Positions 30,138-42,333 of a stretch of DNA of 48,265 nt are shown in pieces. This DNA comes from Paramoeba atlantica. Its lineage: Eukaryota; Discosea. Location: contig CDRNVI010000109.1 of the NCBI GenBank assembly GCA_977017575.1, positions 1-48,265 of the forward strand. The letters are read 5' to 3'. Position numbers and translations under genes: made by a program. How positions within the stretch are numbered: the first letter of the stretch is position 1; every line of letters starts with the position of its first letter. The notes below the pieces were generated by a model that did not search any database, was not told where the DNA came from, and worked only from the letters and a program-made list of their open reading frames with translations.

Positions 30138-31932
30138 ATGCGACACATACTCAGTATGGGAAACCCTTCACGTGTGCTCCCAACTGATACGAATGTTCCT
30201 CTGTTCGAAGTATGTACGTATTTCGCACAGATTCAAGTAACAACGGGTATTATCCCAGCAGATGAATACCATTTGGTATCAAGTGAGCATACACGTTATG
30301 TTCAAACAAAAGTCGACTGGATCGAATTTGCCCTCCCCTGCGAACAGAACAAGTTCAAGTGCACTTTGTGCGCTACCGAACAAATGTTCACGTTTAAGGG
30401 GCTCCAAAAGCATTTTTACCGTCATCCGCGGCATGCTGAATCTTGGGCTTTGGGAATGGATCATTCCCATTGCAAAGAGTGCCCCTTCTTCGAGGAGTTG
30501 CAAGGGAAACCCCCCATAAGACGTATCTCTCGAGTGCGAATCACAAAACCGAGAAGGAGGTGTACGACATGTTGATGGACCTTGAGGTGCAAGGTACCAT
30601 GTCTGCAGGCTTTCAGTGCACGAAATGTGCCACAGCACAGGGCGATCAAAACCCTGAACATCGTACTTTCAAGTATGATGACATGCGCAAACATGTTTTC
30701 GAACATGGGCGCGGAGATCACGACATTTGTGAAGCATGCTCCTTTTTCGAGTATGCATGGACAGCGTCCTATCTTGAAAACTCGAGAGCACATTTCGAAT
30801 ATCAGCCACGAACACGAACAGCAACTGTTCGAACTATGGCACGAGCTTCCCATAGCTCACGCAAGCGCAGGGACAGAATCCGGTTACAAGTGTGTTGCGG
30901 ACGCTTGTTCCGGTGAAGTGATGAGCCTCGGCGCTGCAAGAAAGCACGTCGAAAAAAAGCATATGAAAACAAGTGAACAAAGCTGTGAAGCTTGTTCATT
31001 CTTTGATGCGGGGTGTGTGCCCCACAAGAAGAACAATGCTGCGAAGTTCTCTGAGCACAAGCAATGGTACGCATTTTGGACAGAAAACGTCCTTGAAACG
31101 GAAAGCATATACCAGTGCAAACTGCCTGGGTGTTCTGAAACACCTCTTGAAAAAGAGGCTATAACGAAGCATGTAGCACAACATTGCGAAGGAATGCATT
31201 TATGTATTCCTTGCAATTACTTTGCTATCTTGCAAGATTTCCCGCCAGTCATGGTGAATACTAATCACGCGAATTCTCTGAAACATCGGGAAATGGCGTA
31301 TCTACATCCGAAATGGGAGCTTCACGTAAGTTTATCTAATGGATCGTATGTATGCGCACTGCACGCCATACGCAAACTAAGTGTCAAATCTATGATGCGA
31401 CACATACTCAGTATGGGAAACCCTTCACAGGTGCTCCCAACTGATATGAATGTTCCTCTGTGCGAAGTATGTACGTATTTCGCACAGATTCAAGGAACAA
31501 CGGGTATTATCCCGGAAGATGAATATCATTTGGTATCAAGTGAGCATACACGTTATGTTCAAACAAAAGTCGGCTGGATCGAATTTGCCCTCCCCTGCGA
31601 ACAGAACAAGTTCAAGTGCACTTTGTGCGCTACCGAACAAATGTTCACATTTAAGGGGCTTCAAAAGCATTTTTATCGCCATCCGCGGCATGCTGAAGCT
31701 CGGGCTTTTCGACTTCGGATCACACAAGCTGAGCGCAACAGAGCTCATGCAGTATCGCAGGATGATGAGCTGGAACGTGTGAAGCAATGCTCCACGCTAA
31801 CACTCACATCTTTTCAACTGATTGAGAATATTCTCATCAATTGTTTGTGATGAAACCCTCCAAAGCGATGGAGATAAAAGATGCTCTATTCAGAGACATC
31901 ATGATGGACATAACGTCGTTTACGTTAAAGGC
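30138..31932 (+). CDS. Helitron N-terminal part: array of composite zinc-finger modules
   Basis: Six or more repeated modules of roughly 75-110 residues. Each has a C2H2-like finger followed by a C-x2-C-x-[FY]-[FY] knuckle. Examples: FKCTLCATEQMFTFKGLQKH then CKECPFFEEL; FQCTKCATAQ then CEACSFFEYA; YKCVADACSGEVMSLGAARKH then CEACSFFDAG; YQCKLPGCSETPLEKEAITKH then CIPCNYFAIL; and CEVCTYFAQIQ. The pair of modules at 30138-30450 is an almost exact copy of 31393-31700. Helitron proteins often have N-terminal zinc fingers thought to bind DNA; an array this long is unusual to my knowledge. Frame switches occur near 30,450, 30,800 and 31,840. Confidence 0.75.
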
Positions 31933-32880
31933 AATTTCTTTTTTAGGCTCTTCGTTAAACGCGGTGGTTGCTTTCAACTTAGAAGTCACTCGTGCTGCGC
32001 GCTTCGCGTTGAAAACTACCGCCGCGTTTAACGAAGAGCCTAAAAAAGAAAATTTAGCCGGGAAAACGGAAAGATTATAGCCAAAAATAGCCGAATTTCG
32101 GGTACAAATGGGGTCATTTTCGCATATTTTTGCTCTCAGAGCACTAAATCCGACATTTGCGCGTGGGAAATCACTCGCAGGCATGAATGAAAGCCTACCG
32201 AACGTATTGGGTAGAGAATGCGACTCCAACCATACCATTCTTTCGACACAAAAATGCCCCTTTAGGTCCGAAAAATACTTTTTCACCTTTTTTAGTCAAA
32301 AATGGGTCATTTTGAGGGGCGCACCACAGTTCGAAGAAGTGATACCTTGCGAAAACAACTGCGTAGAAAGCTAGTGTAGGTCCCAAACTATCAAAATACA
32401 ATAGGGGAAACGATTTTGGAAAAATATTTTTTTTGTCATTTTTTTCGCCAAGTTGAAATTTTTTTCAAAAAATTTTTTCCGAAAAATTCCGAACTTGGCG
32501 GACCCGTCCTGCGGATACGCGGGGGGGTCAACCCCGGGTAGGGGGGTGGAAAATGCGCGCCAAGACCCCGGCTACCCTTTCTGCGGTTTTTTTTCGAAAA
32601 CTAATTTTTTCGAAAAAATTTGCTCGACCATGCCCCCCCCCCCCTGGACCCCCCCCCTGGACCCCCCCCCTGGACCCCCCCCATGGACCCCCCCCATGGA
32701 CCCCCCCCATGGACCCCCCATTTTTTTCAAAAAAAATTTTCAGTTTTGGACCACCGGAGCCCCCTTTTATATTTTTTTCTTCTATTATATTACTGTGTTC
32801 CTCTTTATATTTTCACTGTTTTTGTTCACTTTTTTATCAATAATCGAGTGTAGAGCGGTAGTTTTACAACCACCGCAATT
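31933..32880 (+). mobile_element. Foldback element FB, copy 8 (complete), inside the Helitron
   Basis: Palindrome at 31935-32052, body, CCGGGTAGGGGGGTGG hairpin zone, C-rich strand of the core at 32630-32720 with seven GGACCC-type units, and a single terminal hairpin at 32850-32880. The sequence TTAAAGGCAATT occurs on both sides (31925-31936 and about 32893-32904), consistent with a target duplication followed by about 14 bp of filler. Confidence 0.88.
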
Positions 32881-32892
32881 AACACCATTAAT

Positions 32893-33388
32893 TAAAGGCA
32901 ATTAACACCATTAACACACGACGATTTCCTGTGAAAGTATGTCCATTCAATGAATGTGACAAGTTCACTTCAAGGAACCGTGTGGGTTAACACATATTTA
33001 CATACTTGGAAACAGATGAATCATCGGGGCCCATATGGGTCCTTGTTTCCTTGAAAAAGAAGGGTGAAAAGAACGTTTATACGTTTATTACAAGTCCCTC
33101 TCTTGAAAATGAAATTGTTTCAATTTTGAATCGAGCAACTGTCACGAATGTGACGAATGCTAGCACTATTGACAGTGCAGCATATGCTATCATACAGATG
33201 TGTGAAAATACCATATTTCACGCAAGCGAAATATGCAAAGAATCTTCAGCCAATGAACTTCGGTACTGGCTTGAACGATGTTGCATCGCGAAATGTATTG
33301 TCAATTTTGACACATACGAAGTCAATGGAGATGGCTCACGTCGAACACGTTTTGACATTGAGCGCAATCCAAAAGACGCACTAAAATC
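32893..33388 (+). CDS. Helitron coding segment 2
   Basis: The frame resumes as INTINTRRFPVKVCPFNECD (another zinc-finger start, CPFNEC) and, after a stop or indel near 32,990, METDESSGPIWVLVSLKKKG, ENEIVSILNRATVTNVTNAS, ANELRYWLERCCIAKCIVNF and YEVNGDGSRRTRFDIERNPK. The protein segment has no named domain that I recognise. It breaks at KDALK, exactly where LINE-D begins. Confidence 0.65.
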
Positions 33389-36300
33389 CAATCCATCCAA
33401 TCCAAAAGACCGACATATGTCGGTTAGAATGTTAAATGTTTTCCCCCCGAACTTATACTCCCTCGCCTTCCAGTTCAGAGTTTAGTAGTGCCTACTATTT
33501 TACTTTCACACAATACTTTTCCTTTATCTTCCTGAACTCTTCCTCAGGGTATTCCGAACCTGCTGGTGGAAACACATCTTCCGCCCAACTCTTACTATGA
33601 AGGCGCCCTCTTTCCACCAGTTTTCGCAATCTTCCCGCACAGCGTGACTTTAGCCTCGGCGCCACGCTTGGGTGCTGGATTGGTTTTCGTCTTTCCCTTT
33701 TCCAAGGTTCTATGTTTTATCAGCTTTTCCAAGGATTTGTCGATTTGTGATGCGTTGGAATCATTACTTGTTTTTCTCTTTTTCTGCTCAGGCGGTCGAG
33801 GAACTTTTCGCTCTGCAATCAGTGCTAACCCATCTGCCTCGTCGTTCCATTTATTTCCTGAGTGACCCTTGACTTTGCACATATATATTGAGTACAAATC
33901 ATGTTTTAAGGACCGTAATTTTCCGTCTAACTGGGAGAACAAATCTCCATTTAAAACCCCCTTGTAACCAACGATTCGCCGCCGATATCGAAGATTGTGA
34001 AAGAAGTCCCATAGATAGTAAGAGTCTGTATGAAACAGACAAGCGCATGGTTTTGACGGCAGTTGGAGAAGGGCATGCTGAAAAGCTAAGATCTCTACTC
34101 GCTCAATAGTGTCTGATTCCAATGGTATGGATATCCGTGAGGGTTCGCATCGTGGTTTTAGAACTACGATACCTATGCCACTTCGAATCTCTTTCGTATT
34201 TTTCATCGGCAGAACAGAGCCATCGGTATAGATTTGTATGGCTTTATAGGCTGGAAAAGGCACATTTGATTCTTCAACGAACTGTAATTCTGAAGGACTT
34301 TTTTGTTTTTTAGCTTTGGCAAGAGCAGTTTTCCACTTTGCTGACCCAATTTTTTCGTATTCTATGAGCGGTTCAAGTTCACGTCGCAATTTTTCTGTCA
34401 GACGATACCAGTGTTCACGGTCTGACGCAAATACCAATGCCTCTTCCAGTGTAATGTTAAGATCCTTGAAGCAAGCCTCGCTTGGAGATAAATTGCGTGC
34501 ATTCGAGCGTTGTTTCCACTGTACGAGCTCTTGAAAATCACTGGAGTGCCTCAGCATGTGCCCGACGAGCTTGGCCCTCTGAACCTTGTGTATAGTAGAA
34601 AAGCGCTCAGTTTCAAGATACAGAGAAGCATTCGGGTAGCTCATTCCGTATTCATCTAATCTGTTGCATTGGCAAACTATTCTTCTCATGTTGTTAACTT
34701 CAACGTCAATTCTTCGGAGCATGGATTTTGAAATAGAAAGTGCACCGGTCCCAAAGTTTAGCACCGGATATACTATTGAATCGTAGAGGCGCAGCTTAGT
34801 CTCCGGGCTAAGTGGTGAAGACCAAATACCATTCATTCGAAAGAGAGATCCCCAAGCTAGTTTCAATCGATCTTTAACTGTAGATGTAAAATCATTTTCC
34901 TGCCGATGCCCTAAGTGTTTGTAAGACGTAAGTTTCGGAATCATCCCCGAGAATTTGCTGTTCAGGCTCTCGCTGCTCATTTGAGATTTACCAAAAGTTA
35001 ACCAGGCTGTCTTGTTTGCTCCGACGGCTAGTTTCAGATTAGCTTTGCGTGACTCTTCAGCTACATTGTCTATCATATTTGTCAAACCACTCTTCGTGTC
35101 ACTAAATAACGCTATATCGTCCGCATACTCAATGTCACTCAGGCGCTTTTCATGAAGACCCCGCTTTCTTGTACCCCCAGAGCTGAGAAGAACCCCGTCT
35201 GATTTTCCATCTAGCGCTTTATTGAGAATTCTATCTAACACCATAACGAACAGATAAGGCGCCAATACATCCTTGAAGTATTCCTGTAGTGATAGGGAAA
35301 GGTTTTGTGATTCCAATAGAAGTTCGTACAGTGCCTTTCAGCTCATCGTATATAGACATTATCATCTTAGAAAGACATGGACCTACTCGAAATGCATGCA
35401 AACTAGCTTTAATAGCAGCGAACGATACCGAAGGAAATGCTTTAGCAAAGTCTATAAAAGCTACAGAAAGGCCTTGTCCTCTGAATGCTTTGGTTTTTAT
35501 TTCGTTCATGATAATCTGAGCTCCAGAAGTCGCTCGGTTTGGTCGAAACCCATACTGGTTACCCCGAAGAGACTTTTCAATGTTGGGTCTAATGCGGGAG
35601 AGTATCATATGATTCATGAGCTTAACTACGCTATTTACTACGCATATAGGCCGCCAATTCTCAATGTTAGTGAGGACTCCTTTCTTTGGGATGGGTATTT
35701 GAAGAGTGTTGCGCCAGGCTTCCTCTGTGACCCCCGTTAATTATATTCAGGAGATGCGATCTCAGATCAGGGTGGACCGCTATAGCTTGAAGGGCTTCCA
35801 TTGGTATTCCGTCACTTCCCGGTGTTTTTCCTCTTCTGAAATGTTCTAAAGACGAGAGCTGATTCGTCTTCGTTTTGGGATCACTGACTCGCCATTTAAT
35901 TTGAATTCTGGCTATAACACAACAGTGAGTAGTAGGAATGGGTGCCTTGATCACTTTGTGTCGTTGAACTGCCGATGCAAATCTGCTACAAATAAATATG
36001 TGATCTAACTGCCTTAGAGCTTTGTTTGGTAATTCGCATGTCCATTTCCGACTACTTGGACAAAGACTGTGCGCAGACTTACAGTCTATAGAACAAGAAA
36101 GTCCTTTAAGACGGGCGGCCGCAATGGGATCTAGATCCTTATTTGTTATATGTGTCAAAGGTGCATTAAAGTCGCCCAGTACAATTAATGGGCGACGCGG
36201 GTTGCTTTCCCTTATTCTCAAGCAGCAACGTTCGAGTTCTCCTTAGAACTCCGTAACCTCTACGTCCTTAGAATCGCGTGTAGGAGAATATACGTTAATA

Positions 36301-36645
36301 ACTGTTGCGACTCCTTCCTCCATCTCAAATTCACCCGACATAATCCTTTCACTGATTTTAGATACCTTAGACAAGGGAAAAGTGCTGACGAATCCCATTC
36401 CATTGTATGCATCCTTTGCGCGCGCTGGAATGAGGTTCAAGTGAAACTCTGCGTTCCGATATTGTACTTTGCGGTGAAGGACATCCGACTTTTCAGAAGA
36501 TGGGAATCTGAATCGCGTTTCCTGCAGGCCCAGAATATTTATTCCCTTCAGGCCAATGAAGGCAAGTACTTCGCAAAGGTGTCCGCACTTTCGTAGGCTA
36601 AACTCGTCTTCACCTTTCAGCTTAAGAGTACGCACTAAAATACTT
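33389..36645 (-). mobile_element. LINE-D: APE / RT / RNase H non-LTR retrotransposon (I-superfamily-like)
   Basis: Minus-strand order is AP endonuclease, RT, RNase H. Endonuclease: LGLQETRFRFPS (Glu), NVYSPT, LIVLGDFNAPLTH (Asp/Asn), LDHIFICSRF, THCCVI. RT: QYGFRPNRATSGAQI, VAFIDFAKAFPSVSF (first Asp), TTGILQGC, DIEYADDIALF (catalytic DD), LKLAVGANKTAWLTF. RNase H: IYTDGSVLP, ERVEILAF, HTDSYY, KGHSGNKWNDEADG, giving the D-E-D-D set. The 3' end has a (TTGGAT)n-like tail next to a CCGACATATGTCGG palindrome. Length is about 3.2 kb; the ORF is in at least four frames. ORF1 is absent, so it may be 5' truncated. Confidence 0.85.
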
Positions 36646-36830
36646 CTATGAGACTTCCTACATTGATCGTCTTCCTGGAAGACGAATCGTCTATACGAAG
36701 TCAATGGAGAACTAGTCAACTATACGAAGTCAATGGAGATGGCTCACGTCGAACACGTTTTGACATTGAGCGCAATCCAAAAGACGCACTAAAATACTTC
36801 TATGAGACTTCCTACATTGATCGTCTTCCT
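36634..36830. repeat. Duplicated Helitron sequence at the LINE-D 5' junction
   Basis: CGCACTAAAATACTTCTATG through GATCGTCTTCCT occurs at 36634-36680 and again at about 36785-36832. Between them, CTATACGAAGTCAATGGAGA occurs twice. The block from TACGAAGTCAATGGAGATGG to GCACTAAAA also repeats the sequence on the far side of LINE-D (33316-33388). Confidence 0.9.
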
Positions 36831-37190
36831 TTGGAAGATTTTTCAGTCAGTACGGAAGCTCAAGAAAAGTGCATGAAAAGGTACAAAAAGAGAATGAACG
36901 ACGACCAACGTATCACAAGTTGTGATTCTTGTAAAGTTATTCTTCTCGAAAGTGACCTTCCGAATCCCGAAGCGCAACTTTGTGCAAGAGATCAAAGAAT
37001 AATGGACAAAAAAGGGAGAATTCCCCGCGGTCCAGTAGAACAACCTTCTACAAATCACCTTCCAGTACCCACGCTGGTAGAAGAGATCCTTCTTCAAAAG
37101 GTGTTTTTACACTGCACAATCATCAGTGTGCATAGGAAAGGTGGCGCATATGCCGCATCCTTGACGCCAGACTCCTCCTCCTGAGGCCAG
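36722..37190 (+). CDS. Helitron coding segment 3
   Basis: After repeating YEVNGDGSRRTRFDIERNPK DALK, it continues into new sequence: YFYETSYIDRLPLEDFSVST, YKKRMNDDQRITSCDSCKVI, LPNPEAQLCARDQRIMDKKG and VPTLVEEILLQKVF. The C-x2-C pair (SCDSCK) and later Cys suggest another zinc-binding site, as in the regions ahead of the Rep domain of other Helitrons. It ends at the SINE. Confidence 0.65.
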
Positions 37191-37214
37191 GAGGAATCAC
37201 CCTCCCTTTCAAGA

Positions 37215-37605
37215 GGCGGAGGTGGCGGAGTGGCAAGAATTCAAAGTTTGAAGCACATGGTGCTCAGACGGCGAGTTCAAACCCGCTCATCGCAATATTC
37301 CCGGCGGCCTCACTCTAAGAGGCTGGGCTGATAACCGACTAGGCCCAGTACTCGGAGGACCGTCCCGGACCCTCCCCTCAGGGAAACAGCTCCCTTACCC
37401 GGCTTACACCTCTTGGGTAAGCCGTGTTGACGTACAGTTCGTCGACGCAGCGTGTTGGCAACAGCACGTTGGTGCCGCCTTGGACAAGCGGAAACTGGTA
37501 GAGGACGTCGGCCTCGGAACTTCCAAATCTGTCTGTGAAGGGTCTGGCTTGCCAGTGACCATCCGGAGCAATCCGGAATGATTTGGATTTTTTTTTTTTT
37601 TTTTT
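37215..37605 (+). mobile_element. SINE family 1, full length, inside the Helitron
   Basis: Best reference copy: head GCGGAGGTGGCGGAGTGGCA, class II-like variable arm (GCACATGGTGCTCAGACGG), box B GGCGAGTTCAAACCCGC, body, end CCGGAATGATTTGGA and a T-run of about 20. Helitron coding sequence resumes at GAGGCCAGACACGAAG; GAGGCCAG also occurs about 30 bp left of the SINE, a possible target duplication with filler. Confidence 0.92.
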
Positions 37606-37607
37606 GA

Positions 37608-40600
37608 GGCCAGACACGAAGTTCACTGGACACTGGCTACAGCACGCGAAAACCTTGAGCTCTTGCAACTCGAAAGAGTTCCTGATCTCGAGGGCGCGAT
37701 TAAGAACATCCAAATTGTTTGGATAGCCAACGAACGGAGAACGAAACGTAGTCAAAGACTATGTTCTGCACAGCTGAGTGGCATATTCGGCGTGAAATCA
37801 GAGACCCTGAACACCTGGGTAAACTTCCTCTGTGAGCATAACCACGTGTATGCTCAACTGAAAGAGGAAGGAAAGATCAACGTTGTTACCGAGCAACATT
37901 GTAGAGACGTTGTCTCACATCTTTGGGATAGATCTGTTTCCCAGGAGGGTGAAAACGCCATCAACAGTATGGTCACCCAAGCAGTGGCTTCCGATACGTT
38001 ACATCGCGATCCTCGCGGTGAGATCACACGATCTTTTGTAACTGATCACAGCCTTGTAAGCAATGCGCCGTCGGGTGCGCAAATTACGCATGCCGTGGCG
38101 ATGCAACTGAAACAAAAAGAAGGTTTACTCAAGGAGTATACCGACATGGAAAACATCTTGCTCGGAGCATTTCCGACGCTGATGCAAAAGTACCCTTTTA
38201 ATGGTTCAACGTTTGAACTATATGAAATCAAGGAAATTCTAGAGCAATCGGATTCCCGATTTGCAAAGAATGCTGGATTCATATTTTACTGCTACGATGT
38301 GCTTCGGCGCCGTGCAGTCTCATCAGCAGTAGTGCAAAATCTGAAGTATAACAAAGATATGCACAGAAGCCTCATGAATTTTTGCAATGCTGATGCTTTC
38401 TATCACATTGTGCAACAGGCTATAAGGAACCCAAACAGTTCCGAGGCGAAACTTCTGGAAACAAAGTTTCTGTTCCATTTGTGCAAGTATGCGGAAAAAC
38501 GATACCCTTTTCGCCGGCAAAGCGAAAGGCATCACAAGGCCAGATCTACGCCTTATACAGGCGATACGGGCTGCCAAGTTACTGGATCACAGTGAGTCCA
38601 AACATGAACGATAACGTTCTAGCTCTAAGAATCATCACAAATGATGAGAGCGAAAAAATGCAGGAAATGCGGGCCAACCTTCTAAAGCGATCTGAGCTTG
38701 TGCAAGGGAATCCTGTCAGATCCACTAGCATTTTCGAACGGCAAATCCGTACTCTTCTTACCGAATTGTACGGAATGTCGAATGTAGATGAGGTAAAGAA
38801 GGAACGTGACGTTCTTGAAGGCCTCTTTGGTCGCCCTCGAGCATTTTTTGGTGTTGTAGAATGCCAGAAAAGAGGTGCGCTACACTTTCATAGTGTGCTA
38901 TGGCCGAATCTTAGTCCACATTACGTCTCCGAATTAATTCACATTGTGAAGGAGCACGATGGTCTCGCGAAGTCTTTGGGTACGACGATGCGCGCTGATC
39001 TGCCCGAGTGGGCGCAAAGGATCAGTAAGGAGCTTTACGGCCCTGCAACGCTCGACTACTCAAAGATGTATCGCGGAGGTCTGCATATCATTCCTGATGG
39101 AAAGGATGATTATTTCAGGGAACATGTGGCCAAATGTGCTGTTGATGTTCAGCAGCACGTTGGTCACAGACCCATGTGTTTCAAAATGAAAGGAAACATT
39201 AGCAAGAACAAATGCCGATATGGCATTCCATCCGTACTTCATGAAAATGAAACGGAAGTTAGAGAGGTTGAGGTTCAGATGGATGAATCCGGACAACCGG
39301 AATTCCGGCACAAGGCTCCAACACGGCCGATTAAAAATGATACCATTTGGCCAGTACTTGATGAAAGGTCTCTGATTGTGCTTCTGTGCAATAACCAGGA
39401 CCCGACACAACACACTAAATGGGGATCCATCACCGTTCAGTACAATAAAATACTCACTGCTTGCGTAAGATGCAATACATGTGTAGTTTTCATTGGGAGC
39501 GAAGGTCCCGGCATAAAAATTATGCAGTATCACATAAAATATATGAGCAAGGACATTGGTCCACCTGTGTACATTGTACCAGCACTTCGCGCAGCCAATG
39601 ACCACCTTCAAATGGGTCTGAATTCAGAGCACAGAGTGCAAACTGACATTCCGATGGCACGCTTAGTTCTACAGAAATTGTCGAACATGACACATCGAAA
39701 GATAGAAGTTTCAATCGAAATGGCAACTGCCTTTTGTCTCGGCCAATCCTCCGAGTATATGAGCCATAACTTCACATGGATCAATATGAACCGTGTAATG
39801 AAGTTCCTGGCAAATATCTCAAGTGAGTCAGATCACATAGATCTCGAAATCAGTGACGATGATTCGTCACAAGACTCTGATATGGAGTTCGACGACGGTA
39901 TCTTAGAGGCTCCTCTAATGATCACCGAACATGATTGTGCAGTTCTTGCACCACTCCATGTGCGTTACATGCACAGGGGCGAAGATCTTCAAGACCTTGA
40001 CCTGTATTCCTATGCAAGCATTGTCAGCGTAAAGAAGAAAAGAGCTGAACTAGCTCAAGAAGAGCCCGATCATGATTCAGATTTTGAGTCAGGGACAAAT
40101 CGAAGACGTCGTCGCGGACGTCGTGCTAATGGGGGATACGCCTTTGAGGACATTGAAGGCCTCCCGGAATTTGAGCCTGGAGATATTGTTGAGCAACAGG
40201 TGCGCTCTTTGCACACTGTGCCAGCTATACCAGGTTTTCCCATATTGAGTTCTTCAAAAGAACCTGGGGCACGAGCTCGAAGCCATCTTCGAGTAGCGAA
40301 ACACATGGTGGCATTGTTTTCCCCATGGACGAAAGGCTCACCGAGACATGAAATGACCCTAGAAGGGTTTGAAAAGCTTCTCAATGAAGCGAAAATAAAT
40401 ACGCCTGGAAAGTATGACATAATGTGCAATTTTCTTCGGCTTTTACATGCTTCGAAGAATACAGAGAACGCGGCAGATTTGTATCGACGCAAAGATGCTT
40501 GCACTCTGGGAGAAGCAAGATTAGAACGCAACATTGCGTACGAAAATGAGCTTGAAGTGCGAGAGGTTGAACCTCATCTTCAAGATGCTCTTGAAGCACA

Positions 40601-42333
40601 GCAGAACACTGCAGTGGTTAATGAAGAGCGATTGGTTCAGCAGAATGCATACTGCGAACTACAAACACGAGCTTTAACGGCCGCGTTAGGAGGTTCTACT
40701 GATAACTCCTCTGAAGAAAATGTTGATCTTGCATCGACAATGACAAGGACGAGGTCCAATATTTCAGTCATAAATGCGCGAGAGCGCTATGCTGAAATGA
40801 TCCAAAACGAACGATTTGCAACTTCGGCTCAATCTGAGCCAAGTGCACCAGTGGACAGAGCTCATTTTAATGAGGATCGTCCACTGGCTCGCAGTAATCA
40901 ATACGAAGAGATTACGTTCGATCGCAGCTACGTATTGCGCGAAGACAACAGTTCCATTGAACTGAATCAAGCACAGAGACAGTGCGTAAATCAAATTGAA
41001 GATTTACTAAACGGGAAACTAGACCCCGAGCGGAAATGTATGTTTCTGCTCGGTGGCCCCGGAACCGGGAAAAGTCTAGTTTCCCGTTTCATAATGCAAG
41101 AACTGGGAAGCCAATGTATTGCAATGGCGCCCACTGGGATCGCCGCATCAGTACTGCACTGTTGCACAATACACGCTTCCCTCTGCATACCGATAGGGGC
41201 TACTGCAAGAAATTTGAAACATCTTTCAAGCAGTAGCCTTCTACCATACCAACAAAGGTATGAGAAATGTCGATTAATCATAGTCGACGAAGTGTCAATG
41301 ATCAGCAAGTGTTTCCTTGCCTGTATCAACGCTAGGCTGCAGCAAATCAAAGGAAATGAGCAGCTTCCCTATGGAGGCATCAACATGCTCTTTGTTGGAG
41401 ATTTTTATCAGCTGAGACCAGTACAAGGAGCGTCTCTTACCATAGAAGATAGCTCTCCTGGTAATAATCCCATTTTTGAGAATATTTTTCAAGTCTCGTA
41501 TGTGTTTGAACTCAAACAACAAATGAGAGCACGACAAGACTGTATTTTCAGATATCTTGCGTCTTCTTCGAAAAGCTTCCAATGAGGGGTTGAAGAAGTT
41601 CATCCAATTGGTAAAACCTCTTACCTCTGAGGACCAAGAAAAGTTCCGCAATGCAATTGTCATTGTTGGAACAAATATTGAACGGCACAAGGTTATTGTC
41701 GCAATGGCAAGAAATTTTGCCAGACGTCACAATTGCCCATTGTTCGCATGTACGGGCGATAACGTCCAAGGTAAACTCATTGACACACACCCTGAAGCAT
41801 TTTCTGTATTTGTAAAAGGAGCACCCGGTGTAATCACCGAGAATATTGCTCCTTATACAATGCAAATTGCGAATGGGACAGTGATTGAAATGAGAGACCT
41901 TGTGTCAGACGATTTGTCATACGACACTATTGATGGTGTTCGTTATCTAAGAAAAGCCCCTTCTTTTATGCAATGCATTGAGAAGGGGTCAGGTGTAGAA
42001 TTTTACGCCAAAAAGGCGCAGCACCATGATAAGGCTTCCCAAGGAAACTTTCAAGTGGAATTGGGATTTGCCTATACGTATCACAAAGTACAAGGTATCA
42101 CCGTGAAGAACGGTGTTATTCTTGACTTGAATGATAAGGCGTGGTCCAAGAGACCGGAATTCGCCAAGCTCACAGTAGCAATATCCAGGGCACAATGCCT
42201 CGATGATATTCGAGTGCTCCCTGGCATGGGCACAGATCGCCCAGGAACACACCTGACTTCAGGTTACCATAGGCCTAAATTTCCGGCCATGGAAAAAGCA
42301 AATCGGCTTACCGATTTGACTTATCAATTCTAA
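37608..42333 (+). CDS. Helitron Rep/helicase (RepHel), split by two indels
   Basis: Rolling-circle transposase. The N-terminal Helitron-like region spans 37608-38500. After a one-base shift in CCCTTTTC (about 38505) the Rep domain follows: FGVVECQKRGALHFHSVLW with the HUH-type HFH (about 38884) and QYHIKYMSKD with the two-tyrosine Y-x2-K-Y-x2-K motif (about 39520). A long acidic/charged linker (about 39830-40900) leads to a superfamily 1 helicase: LLGGPGTGKSLVSRF (Walker A, about 41050), LIIVDEVSMIS (Walker B), LFVGDFYQLRPV, ELKQQMRA. After a second shift near 41570 come GFAYTYHKVQGITV and LTVAISRAQCLDDI (motif VI). All catalytic motifs are present. No OTU or AP-endonuclease domain was seen. 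Confidence 0.92.

Noticed and set aside
33566-34534. Plus-strand ORFs over LINE-D
   Set aside because: They are antisense to the RNase H and RT domains, which have full motif sets on the minus strand.
36843-37097. Minus-strand ORF opposite Helitron segment 3
   Set aside because: It is antisense to a segment that continues the Helitron frame on both sides of the nested insertions.
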